This document shows positions 29,279-35,754 of a stretch of 42,877 nt of DNA, piece by piece. The stretch's first letter is position 1. Each line of letters starts with the position of its first letter. The translations under genes and the position numbers were made by a program. The notes under the pieces were generated by a model. That model had not been told where the DNA came from and ran no database searches. It saw only the letters and a list, made by a program, of their open reading frames with translations. Origin of the DNA: a virus; IMG/VR virus record IMGVR_UViG_3300032006_000022, positions 1-42,877 of that record; one strand, 5' to 3'.

Positions 29279-29310
29279 AAGGGAGATCGAAAGGTCTCCC
29301 TTCTTTTATT
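29279..29310 (+). terminator. Intrinsic terminator ending the late module
   Basis: A 10-bp stem (arms 29279-29288 and 29293-29302, AAGGGAGATC with GGTCTCCCTT, including one T-G pair) closes a GAAA tetraloop and is followed by CTTTTATT. It lies 50 bases after the endolysin stop, and the T-tract overlaps the last codon of the leftward nrdA gene. It would stop late transcripts from running antisense into the nucleotide metabolism operon. Confidence 0.85.
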
Positions 29311-31027
29311 ATCCATCGCAGCTAACACAACCTGGGTCCATTGCATTAGCAGCAATATCACCTCGTAATACAGACTCAGTTCTCATATAATAAAGTGTTT
29401 TAACGCCTTTTTTCCAAGCATCTATATGAACTTTATTTATCCATTTAGGTGGAGCTTCTGCTGGAAAAGCTAAATTTAAACTAACTGATTGATCTATATA
29501 TTGTTGTCGTATGCCAGCTTGATTTATTAATTCAAGTTGATTTATTTCTTTAAATGTTTTAAAAACGTCTTTAGCCGGTATGTCGTTAGCAAGAACCACA
29601 GAATCAAGTTCATCAATGGCTTGCACCGAACCACCATCCGCCAAAATTTTATCCCAAATTTCATTTGTATTTAATTTATGTTTTCTTAAAAGTTTAACTA
29701 GTGTAGGGTTTTTTCTAATAAAAGTTCCTTTAGCGGATTGTTCAGTAAATACATTAGCCGCCCATGGTTCAATACCTGGTGATACATTACCAGATAATTT
29801 AGAATTACTTACCGTTGGTGCTATAGCTCTTAAATGAGTGTGTCTCATTCCAGTACCTTTGCACCATAAAGGTTCTCCATAAATCTCAGCAAGTTCCATA
29901 CTAGCTCTTTCTGATTCTATTTTTATTTGACTAAATATTCTCCTTGTTTCAAATTGAGCTAACAAACCTTCAAAAGGTAAACCTTTTTCTTGAAGATAAG
30001 TATGCCATCCTAAAACTCCTAAGCCTAATGCTCTACCTTTCTCTGCTGATCTTACAGAATTTTCAAAACCTTTTCTATATTTAGCTTTTTGAATAAACTC
30101 TTCTAATACTCCATCTAAAAACCATATTGAATCATATATAATGTTAGTATTTTTCCACTCTTCATATTTAGCTAAATTTAAACTAGATAAACAACAAACA
30201 AAACTATGAGACTCATCTGTATGTAAAACAATTTCACTACATATATTTGTCATGTGTACTTTTAAAGCATTATCTTTATATGCTGATGGATTTGCTTTAT
30301 TGGTATTACCTTTAAATAAAATATAAGGTTCTCCCGTTGCTTTTCTTTTTTGTAATAACTTACTCCATTTATTTCTTGATACTGAATCACCGGCTTCAAG
30401 TCTTCTCATAAATTTATCTCCTACTACAGCACACTGATGTAAATTAAGTGATTGTCTATTTACATCACCTTTAGGTTCTCTTATTTCTAACCAATCTAAA
30501 AAATCTTTATGTTCTATATTTATATTAACTGATGCTGCTCCGCGTCTAACACTACCTTGATTTGTCGCAAGTATAGTAGAATCATAAATTTTACAAAATG
30601 GTACTACGCCATCTGATGTGCCATTACCAGTTATTTTAGCTCCTGCAGGACGAATCATATTAACACCAATACCCACTCCTCCTCCGTGTTTAGCCAGCAT
30701 CATCATTTCTAAATTCTTTTGACCTATATCATTAATACTATCAGCTACATCAATCCCAAAACAGCTTATGGGTAAACCTCTATCTGTGCCAGTATTAGAT
30801 AAAACTGGAGAAGCTAAACAAAGCCAACCATTCCAAATATATTCAAAAAACCTTTCTGATAATTCGGGTTTATATAAACGTTTTGCAACTGTTTTAGCTA
30901 CTCTTTGATAAGCCTCACGAGGAGTTTCTGTAGGTAATAAATAACCTCCAGTTATAGTTTGTTTATATATATCGTTATTACCCCAAGTAGGATAATCTTC
31001 TCCTTTTACCCAATCGTTATTCCACAT
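29309..31027 (-). CDS. nrdA: Class I ribonucleotide reductase, alpha (catalytic) subunit
   Basis: Reduces ribonucleoside diphosphates to deoxynucleotides together with the beta subunit encoded just upstream. Residues expected of class I alpha are present: C89 in PISCFG and C278/C279 in FVCCLSSLN (the active-site thiol pair), N261/C263/E265 in NICSE, the Tyr pair Y546-Y547 for radical transfer, and a C-terminal CVSC (C567, C570) that is re-reduced by a thioredoxin or glutaredoxin. At 572 residues it is much shorter than bacterial NrdA (about 750) and begins close to the catalytic domain. No ATP-cone is visible, so dATP feedback inhibition through that domain should be absent. ATG overlaps the upstream TAA. 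No intein. Confidence 0.95.
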   Translation of the reverse strand: MWNNDWVKGEDYPTWGNNDIYKQTITGGYLLPTETPREAYQRVAKTVAKRLYKPELSERFFEYIWNGWLCLASPVLSNTGTDRGLPISCFGIDVADSINDIGQKNLEMMMLAKHGGGVGIGVNMIRPAGAKITGNGTSDGVVPFCKIYDSTILATNQGSVRRGAASVNINIEHKDFLDWLEIREPKGDVNRQSLNLHQCAVVGDKFMRRLEAGDSVSRNKWSKLLQKRKATGEPYILFKGNTNKANPSAYKDNALKVHMTNICSEIVLHTDESHSFVCCLSSLNLAKYEEWKNTNIIYDSIWFLDGVLEEFIQKAKYRKGFENSVRSAEKGRALGLGVLGWHTYLQEKGLPFEGLLAQFETRRIFSQIKIESERASMELAEIYGEPLWCKGTGMRHTHLRAIAPTVSNSKLSGNVSPGIEPWAANVFTEQSAKGTFIRKNPTLVKLLRKHKLNTNEIWDKILADGGSVQAIDELDSVVLANDIPAKDVFKTFKEINQLELINQAGIRQQYIDQSVSLNLAFPAEAPPKWINKVHIDAWKKGVKTLYYMRTESVLRGDIAANAMDPGCVSCDG

Positions 31028-31260
31028 TATACTTCTAATTTTTTTTCTTTTTTATCTTTAACAATATCTTTATCTTTTAATTCTTTTATTACTTTATCCC
31101 ATTCTTTTTCCCCCATAAAAGTTTTAAGTGTGGTTAAAGTACCTTGTGCTAAATTTTCTACATTACCTAGATCTTGTATTATTTTACGTAACACATTAGT
31201 AACTGCAGTCATTTGCTTATCTAATTTGTTAAATTTTTCTATTAATTTACTTTCTTTCAT
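31027..31260 (-). CDS. Small coiled-coil protein between nrdB and nrdA
   Basis: A 77-residue, Lys/Glu-rich, mainly helical protein (LIEKFNKLDKQMTAVTNVLR) with a basic C-terminus. No known family. Its start overlaps the upstream stop (ATGA) and its stop overlaps the nrdA start (TAATG), so its translation is coupled to ribonucleotide reductase. It could be a small regulator or simply a passenger. Confidence 0.65.
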   Translation of the reverse strand: MKESKLIEKFNKLDKQMTAVTNVLRKIIQDLGNVENLAQGTLTTLKTFMGEKEWDKVIKELKDKDIVKDKKEKKLEV

Positions 31261-31475
31261 TGTAATATAGTTTTATTTAATATAATTGGTGAAGCATCTT
31301 TATTGTTTTTTACTTCAATATGAGTATCTTTTATAGATATTAAAACGGGTAAATTTTTAGATTTAGTTCTCATTATTTTACCTCGTGTCGTTGGTTCAAG
31401 TACTGTGTATTTTTTAACAAAATGTTTTTTATAATACTTTAAAGCGTATTCTTTTATTTTTTCTATATCATCCAT
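31257..31475 (-). CDS. Hypothetical 72-residue protein
   Basis: A basic protein with a helical N-terminus (MDDIEKIKEYALKYYKKHFV) and a beta-rich remainder (LPVLISIKDTHIEVKNN, SPIILNKT). I do not recognise it. It overlaps the zinc-ribbon membrane gene upstream by 8 bases and the coiled-coil gene downstream by 4 bases, so it is part of the nrdB-nrdA operon. Confidence 0.6.
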   Translation of the reverse strand: MDDIEKIKEYALKYYKKHFVKKYTVLEPTTRGKIMRTKSKNLPVLISIKDTHIEVKNNKDASPIILNKTILQ

Positions 31476-31824
31476 TATATAATAAATAAATTAAGTAACC
31501 AATTGTTACATTTAAATTAACTAAAACTAAATTCCATTGTTTAGCAACCCATACTTGAGGTATACATACAATACCTCCAATAATATATGTAATTGCACCT
31601 ATGTTTCCATATGGTAACAAATATGGACTGATCATTATAAAAGCGGTTCCAAAATATCCAAGTCTATTAGCTATTCTTTCTTTTGCACTAAGTCTTCTAT
31701 CATGAACTAATAATCTTAAAAAAGATCTTTTCCATCTAAACTCACAACGTTTACACGTTTTCTTGTTTATGTGTTTAAACTTTGAATCTTTTTTTTGTTT
31801 ACCGCAAATATTACACGCTCTCAT
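31468..31824 (-). CDS. Zinc-ribbon membrane protein
   Basis: A 118-residue protein with an N-terminal two-CxxC motif (C4, C7, C24, C27: CNICGKQ and TCKRCEF), which should bind one zinc. A basic stretch follows, then about three hydrophobic segments from residue 55 onward (GYFGTAFIMISPYLLPY, AITYIIGGIVCIPQVW, LVLVNLNVTIGYLIYLLY). It begins immediately after the nrdB stop. The zinc ribbon would face the cytoplasm, next to the membrane. Function is unknown; its place inside the ribonucleotide reductase operon is the only clue. Confidence 0.65.
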   Translation of the reverse strand: MRACNICGKQKKDSKFKHINKKTCKRCEFRWKRSFLRLLVHDRRLSAKERIANRLGYFGTAFIMISPYLLPYGNIGAITYIIGGIVCIPQVWVAKQWNLVLVNLNVTIGYLIYLLYNG

Positions 31825-32793
31825 TTACCAAATATCTTCAAAATCTTCACCCTCGTTAGCTTTCGAGTAATCAGTAGGACGAATAGCAAAAAAATCAGTA
31901 TGAGTATGCCCCCCGGTAAGATGGTAGAACCAGTCAAGATTTTTTGCTGCGTTTTCGTCAAAATCAAAGTATTTCCGTTTGTTTGTGTAACCGAGTTCAA
32001 TAATTTTTTCGTTGAGTCTTTTACGGATAAATTGTTTAAGGTCGTAAGCTTTAAGGTTTTCGATATCACCGAGCTCGAACATTTTATCAATGTACTTTTC
32101 TTCGGCTTTAAGCATTGTTTCTGCTGCATCAAATATATCTTTTTTAGATTTGTTTAACAACTTAGGATCTTCTTCACACATATGTCTGAAGAGTTGACAT
32201 CCCATTTTAGAATGAAGAGATTCATCTCTTACACTCCATTTCATTTGTTGCCCTACTCCTTTTAAAAGATTTCTGAGTTGAAAACTATATAAAACAGCAA
32301 AGGCAGAATAAAGACTAACACCTTCAGCAAATGCGCTAAAGATGGCAATGCTTCTTGCAATTCCAGTGGTGTTATTTCCGTCATAACTAATTAAATTATC
32401 AAAGCGTTCCATTGTTGCCTTGTCTTGTAAGAACGCTTCAAAATTTTCCAAACCAAGAGTTTCATTTAAATATGAATAAGCTACTGCATGTATGGTTTCT
32501 TGCGACCCAAATATCATAGCCATTTGTTGTATCTCATGTTTTGGAAACCAAGATACTACTTTTTGTGTCCAATAATCTGATACTGCACATTCTGTCTGAG
32601 CAAAACCTAGTAAGATATTACCTACTAGGTTCTTCTCTTCTTTAGTTAATTTTTCATTCCAATCTTTAACATCGCTAGACATTGGTATTTCTGTATGAAG
32701 CCAAAATGCTTGTGCTTGTTTAAGCCAACCTTCATTATAATATTCTGGATATTCAAAAGGTTTGTAAGGAATTCTTTCATCAAATAAACCCAT
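31825..32793 (-). CDS. nrdB: Class I ribonucleotide reductase, beta (radical-generating) subunit
   Basis: Houses the dinuclear metal centre that makes the radical used by the alpha subunit. Visible ligands are E68 (TEC), E99 and H102 (ETIH), E157 (FAEGVS), and E191 and H194 (ESLH). The radical Tyr is likely Y106, four residues after H102, as in classical beta subunits. The first ligand is Glu where the best-known enzymes have Asp, a feature of class Ic and several phage/marine beta proteins. The acidic C-terminal tail GEDFEDIW should dock to the alpha subunit. 322 residues is normal. ATG overlaps the stop of the upstream lipoprotein gene (TAATG). Confidence 0.94.
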   Translation of the reverse strand: MGLFDERIPYKPFEYPEYYNEGWLKQAQAFWLHTEIPMSSDVKDWNEKLTKEEKNLVGNILLGFAQTECAVSDYWTQKVVSWFPKHEIQQMAMIFGSQETIHAVAYSYLNETLGLENFEAFLQDKATMERFDNLISYDGNNTTGIARSIAIFSAFAEGVSLYSAFAVLYSFQLRNLLKGVGQQMKWSVRDESLHSKMGCQLFRHMCEEDPKLLNKSKKDIFDAAETMLKAEEKYIDKMFELGDIENLKAYDLKQFIRKRLNEKIIELGYTNKRKYFDFDENAAKNLDWFYHLTGGHTHTDFFAIRPTDYSKANEGEDFEDIW

Positions 32794-33086
32794 TATTTTC
32801 TAAACTTTTTTAATTCAAGTGTTTGATTTGTAATTTGTTTTTTAACTATATTTTTTATTTGATTTTTTTTACCATCAAATAAATATTGTCTATATGTTAA
32901 TCTAATCTGAGGGTTGAATTGGTCTAACCCAGATACGTTTTTAGCATCAGATTCCATTATAGTTTTATTTATATGTCCATTGTTATTTAATGGAACATCA
33001 TAAGTAGTTCTTGCTTCTAAAAACAATTGGCTTCCAGAACAAGAACATATTAAAGCTATTAAGCTTATATATAATAATTGTTTCAT
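32793..33086 (-). CDS. Small putative lipoprotein
   Basis: A 97-residue protein with a signal sequence, MKQLLYISLIALICSCSGSQ. The stretch ICSC can serve as a lipobox with C16 lipidated, so the mature product would be anchored in a membrane. The rest is polar, with a basic C-terminal tail. Lipoproteins of this size in phages include outer spanins and superinfection exclusion proteins, but this one lies in the nucleotide metabolism operon, not beside the lysin. It is coupled to nrdB. Function unknown. Confidence 0.6.
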   Translation of the reverse strand: MKQLLYISLIALICSCSGSQLFLEARTTYDVPLNNNGHINKTIMESDAKNVSGLDQFNPQIRLTYRQYLFDGKKNQIKNIVKKQITNQTLELKKFRK

Positions 33087-33101
33087 AATATTTAATTTAA
33101 T

Positions 33102-33245
33102 TTAATCTTCAAAAACCTCTAGACAAACGTCTACAAAAGGGAGATACACAACGTGTTGTGTTGATCCTGTATGAGAATAACTTCTCATCCCTATTAAAAT
33201 TCCCGGATAAAAACCTATTGTTAACTCCCAACTTTTATTATTCAT
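33102..33245 (-). CDS. 47-residue conserved-looking small protein
   Basis: The frame starts MNNKSWELTIGFYPGILIGM and continues with RSYSHTGSTQHVVYLPFVDVCL to a stop at 33102. I recall similar 'IGFYPGIL ... YLPFVDVCL' peptides from other marine phages, where they are also small and uncharacterised, so I consider it real despite its length. It starts one base after the stop of the next upstream small ORF. Beta-rich, no membrane segment. Function unknown. Confidence 0.65.
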   Translation of the reverse strand: MNNKSWELTIGFYPGILIGMRSYSHTGSTQHVVYLPFVDVCLEVFED

Positions 33246-33246
33246 T

Positions 33247-33417
33247 TTAATAACATTTTATATTAAATTTTTCTTGCATTTCAACAAGATCTCGATAAAA
33301 TAAATACCCTTTTACTTCCATTCTCCATTTAACCCACTTGTCAATTTGACGTTCAGCATATTTTTGTCTTGCTAATTGTTTTTGGACTCTAATATCAGGC
33401 TTATTGTTGCGTCGCAT
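33247..33417 (-). CDS. 56-residue basic small protein overlapping the resolvase gene
   Basis: A Lys/Arg/Gln-rich helical peptide (MRRNNKPDIRVQKQLARQ at the start, ending KFNIKCY). With the first ATG at 33417 it overlaps the 3' end of the endonuclease gene by 46 bases; an internal Met at residue 33 would avoid the overlap. It is followed one base later by the next gene. Translation is likely from the tight packing, but the start is uncertain. Confidence 0.45.
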   Translation of the reverse strand: MRRNNKPDIRVQKQLARQKYAERQIDKWVKWRMEVKGYLFYRDLVEMQEKFNIKCY

Positions 33418-33821
33418 TCTTTTTGATTTTGTGGTTTATACAAAGTTACTCCAGGTAAATGTTTAACTACATATCTTTTAAACATTTTCCATCGTAAAGG
33501 AAAACTTTCATTAGCTCTTCCTTTAGTTTCTATAATAAATCCTTTCCCTATAAAATCGGGTGTATATTTTATATTAAGAATTTTCTTACTTCCTCGGTTT
33601 TTATAATCACCTTTTCCGTTACCGCATCTTTCATATGCTTTATTCGGAAAATCAAAACCTTCAAATATTTCGTAAGTTTGTCCTTCATATACTGCTTGTA
33701 TTTTAGCTTTTTTTAAAGCTATATACATATATTTCTCAAGTCCAGATGAAAATGTAATACCGTCATGATTTATTTTTTTTGATACTACAGGTCCTTTCTT
33801 TTTTCTTCTAAACCGTTTCAT
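33372..33821 (-). CDS. T7 endonuclease I-type Holliday junction resolvase
   Basis: This should cut branched DNA (Holliday and packaging-blocking junctions) made during replication and recombination. The 149-residue length matches T7 gp3, and the catalytic set is in the right order: SGLE (E29), YTPDF (D89) and IETKG (E98, K100), corresponding to T7 E20, D55, E65 and K67. The N-terminus is strongly basic (KRFRRKKKG), which should help bind DNA. An insert between E29 and D89 (about residues 60-80, Gly/Lys/Asn-rich) makes that spacing longer than in T7. It overlaps its upstream neighbour by 14 bases. Confidence 0.9.
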   Translation of the reverse strand: MKRFRRKKKGPVVSKKINHDGITFSSGLEKYMYIALKKAKIQAVYEGQTYEIFEGFDFPNKAYERCGNGKGDYKNRGSKKILNIKYTPDFIGKGFIIETKGRANESFPLRWKMFKRYVVKHLPGVTLYKPQNQKECDATISLILESKNN

Positions 33822-34071
33822 AGTTTACATGAAGTTGATTTAACATACATTCTTCAACCTCGTCTTGGAGACATCTTTTAGCAGCTTCTATATACAAGAG
33901 AGTATCCATTATTTCTTCTTGCACATCATTAAGAAACCGACTTAAATCTTTTTTTTGTCCTTCGATTTCTTCCATCATAGTTGCACCATATTTCTTTTGG
34001 CCAACTAAACTACGTTCATCCATTTTCTTTAAAACAGATAAAACTATTTGATCTTTAGTATTAATTTTCAT
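33808..34071 (-). CDS. MazG-like / all-alpha NTP pyrophosphatase-like small protein
   Basis: An 87-residue helical protein. It contains VGQKKYGATM followed by a helix with EEIMD in VQEEIMDTLLYIEAAK, an EExxD arrangement like the second metal-binding helix of all-alpha nucleotide pyrophosphatases. The first EExxE helix is not clear; MMEEIE is the nearest. It may be a shortened, dimeric member or an inactive partner. Its start overlaps the gene for a larger MazG-type protein by 11 bases, so the two may work on the same nucleotide pool. Family membership is inferred. Confidence 0.55.
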   Translation of the reverse strand: MKINTKDQIVLSVLKKMDERSLVGQKKYGATMMEEIEGQKKDLSRFLNDVQEEIMDTLLYIEAAKRCLQDEVEECMLNQLHVNYETV

Positions 34072-34834
34072 CTTTTACAAATGTTCCGTTAATCATTCTA
34101 CCTGTACGTCCTTTAATTTCATTATATGCAGAACTAATACAAGTCTCTATATGTGTTCCTCTTTGATGTGCTAAGTTTGTTAATACAACAACTATATCTC
34201 CTATAGCATCTATAACTTCTGTTTGATCATCTTTTAATAAAGCTTTAGCTAATTCTCCACACTCTTCTTGAAGTTTTATATATTGAATTCTTGCATTACC
34301 TGTTTTATATAACCCTCTTTCTTCAGCCCAATCTCTTATTTGCTGAAACATTTTTAAAGGTTTTTTACTACACTTAACATTTTCTTTTTTAACACAGTTT
34401 TCATAAAAAGCTTTGTTGTATACATAAGATCTATTCTGGTTATACATAGATACGTGCACATTAGACATAATCCATTTAATATTATTATCTGTTAGTTTGA
34501 ATGTACCAAACTGAGTTTCCCAAATCATTCCGTTGTGTTTAACAAGGGCTTCTTCCAATTCATTTACTGGATATGGGAAAGTAGAAGTTTGCTCTGTTGC
34601 GTTTATGTTCATATCATTTGATTTTTTATATAATTCATTGTACTTACGTCTATCTACTTTATAGCCATAAGACTTTTGAAGTTCTATCTCTCGATCAGAT
34701 ATATAATTAATATCTTTACTTGATTCTAGAACTTCGTACTCTCCTTCTTTATACCCTTGTATAAGTGTAACTCTTGTATTAAGATTACTTGTAACACCTA
34801 TTTTTTTACCAGGTATGTGATATAAATAATACAT
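34061..34834 (-). CDS. GIY-YIG-like domain fused to MazG-type NTP pyrophosphohydrolase
   Basis: I place the start at 34834, giving 257 residues. The longer frame would add a hydrophobic leader overlapping the upstream gene. Residues 1-65 resemble a compact GIY-YIG fold: YYLYHIPGKKIGVTSNL, R21, and a helix with REIELQK. A linker region (about 75-160) follows, and the C-terminal 95 residues are MazG-like, with EECGE (190-194) and EVIDAIGD (206-213) forming the metal sites. MazG enzymes hydrolyse NTPs/dNTPs, and in phages they may clean the pool or lower ppGpp. The GIY-YIG-like part may be a nuclease, but its catalytic residues are only partly evident. Confidence 0.75.
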   Translation of the reverse strand: MYYLYHIPGKKIGVTSNLNTRVTLIQGYKEGEYEVLESSKDINYISDREIELQKSYGYKVDRRKYNELYKKSNDMNINATEQTSTFPYPVNELEEALVKHNGMIWETQFGTFKLTDNNIKWIMSNVHVSMYNQNRSYVYNKAFYENCVKKENVKCSKKPLKMFQQIRDWAEERGLYKTGNARIQYIKLQEECGELAKALLKDDQTEVIDAIGDIVVVLTNLAHQRGTHIETCISSAYNEIKGRTGRMINGTFVKDEN

Positions 34835-34841
34835 ATTTATT

Positions 34842-35495
34842 TTATTTAATTTTATTGTTATACAAATGGAAATTATGTGCAAAATGATAATAATTTCCAA
34901 GTTCAATAGATAGCCTCTCTGCAATCATTTTTTGTAACATAACAAAACAATACTGATCATTACAAAAGCCATACCAGAGATCATTAGATCTCATCATAAC
35001 AGCCATATTTAGTTTATTATTTACGATAGTAAACTGTATTGCATAAGTACAAGGAGTATCTTTAGCATAAGTGTTAATTTCTTTTCCATCATAAATAGAT
35101 ATTGCAGCGTGTCTTGTATCTTTTACATCTTTTAATTTGGCTACAACATAATCTATTTGATGATTTCTGTTCCATTGCCACCCGTAATTAGACCTACACT
35201 TTCTTTCTGAATCAGCCATTTTATCCCATATTGGAGGAACTTTACCATATATTTCTCCTAATTTTTCTACACTAGGATCTCCTGATAAATACCATTGCCA
35301 TTCTGCTTCCGCATAATCTATATTCCAATTTCTATTTGGATGCGTTATATTAACTTGTAAAGGATTATCTAAATAAAACCCTACATTAAATAAAGCTTTT
35401 GTATCTCCAAAATCTATACCATATTTTTTAATATGAAAATAGAAATATTTAAAAGCTTCGTTAGCATTTTTAAAATTATTTTTCACGTTTGTCAT
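34842..35495 (-). CDS. Thymidylate synthase-family enzyme (TS or dCMP hydroxymethylase-like), short
   Basis: A 217-residue member of the thymidylate synthase / pyrimidine hydroxymethylase family. The start is taken at 35495 (MTNVKNNFKN); the frame open further upstream encodes an unlikely hydrophobic leader. Landmarks are WQWNRNHQID, the phosphate-binding Arg in DTRHAA, the nucleophile C149 in TPCT, RSND (R169-D172), and HLY near the end. At the base-recognition loop, where TS has PFNIAS, this protein has GFCNDQ. The GGD before the HLY motif is FAHN. The chain stops just after HLY, so about 50 C-terminal residues found in TS are missing. The substrate (dUMP or dCMP) and product are therefore open. 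It overlaps the upstream gene by 20 bases. Confidence 0.78.
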   Translation of the reverse strand: MTNVKNNFKNANEAFKYFYFHIKKYGIDFGDTKALFNVGFYLDNPLQVNITHPNRNWNIDYAEAEWQWYLSGDPSVEKLGEIYGKVPPIWDKMADSERKCRSNYGWQWNRNHQIDYVVAKLKDVKDTRHAAISIYDGKEINTYAKDTPCTYAIQFTIVNNKLNMAVMMRSNDLWYGFCNDQYCFVMLQKMIAERLSIELGNYYHFAHNFHLYNNKIK

Positions 35496-35754
35496 AATAA
35501 TATTTACACATTTGATAGTAAGAATAAGAAAAATTATCTTTAGTATATATATTAGGGGACAAATGAGGAGTTTCACCTTTTTTATATTCCCCAATATTAA
35601 TACCTATTTTCCACACACCTATTTCTCCACTAACTGGTACAGGAAATAGTCTTATATCATTGTCTGTACAATAAATATACCATTTTCTTTCGTCTGAATT
35701 AGGTATGTAATTAGGTATAGGATTGGTTTTCTTTTTTCTGTTTTTTATTCCCAT
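35476..35754 (-). CDS. Hypothetical 92-residue protein
   Basis: Basic N-terminus (MGIKNRKKKTNPIPNY), then a beta-rich, aromatic-rich middle (RKWYIYCTDNDIRLFPVPVS, GVWKIGINIG) and a Tyr-rich end (YSYYQMCKYYYDKREK). No family recognised. It overlaps the primase-helicase gene by 10 bases and the TS-family gene by 20 bases. Confidence 0.6.
   Translation of the reverse strand: MGIKNRKKKTNPIPNYIPNSDERKWYIYCTDNDIRLFPVPVSGEIGVWKIGINIGEYKKGETPHLSPNIYTKDNFSYSYYQMCKYYYDKREK

Noticed and set aside
29580-29837. Rightward 85-aa frame inside the nrdA region
   Set aside because: It is antisense to conserved catalytic-domain codons of nrdA and shows no family resemblance; it is a mirror frame of a real gene.
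29309-31027. Intein in ribonucleotide reductase or terminase
   Set aside because: Inteins are common in these phage genes, but the protein runs through its motifs without interruption and no splicing or homing motif is visible.
31795-32157. Rightward 120-aa and leftward 103-aa frames over the 3' part of nrdB
   Set aside because: Both overlap the conserved NrdB frame entirely. The long alternative frames come from a slightly higher GC there and not from coding.
33087-33101. CRISPR, tRNA or insertion-sequence content in the gaps
   Set aside because: All gaps are short (the longest, after the capsid gene, is under 100 bases), and none contains a cloverleaf, repeat-spacer array or terminal inverted repeats.
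34835-34924. Hydrophobic N-terminal extension of the GIY-YIG/MazG protein
   Set aside because: The extension overlaps the upstream gene by over 80 bases. Related proteins begin at the YYLYHIPGKK-type N-terminus.
35496-35594. Hydrophobic leader of the TS-family protein
   Set aside because: A membrane leader is not expected for a nucleotide enzyme, and it would lie wholly inside the upstream gene; the Met at 35495 is better.
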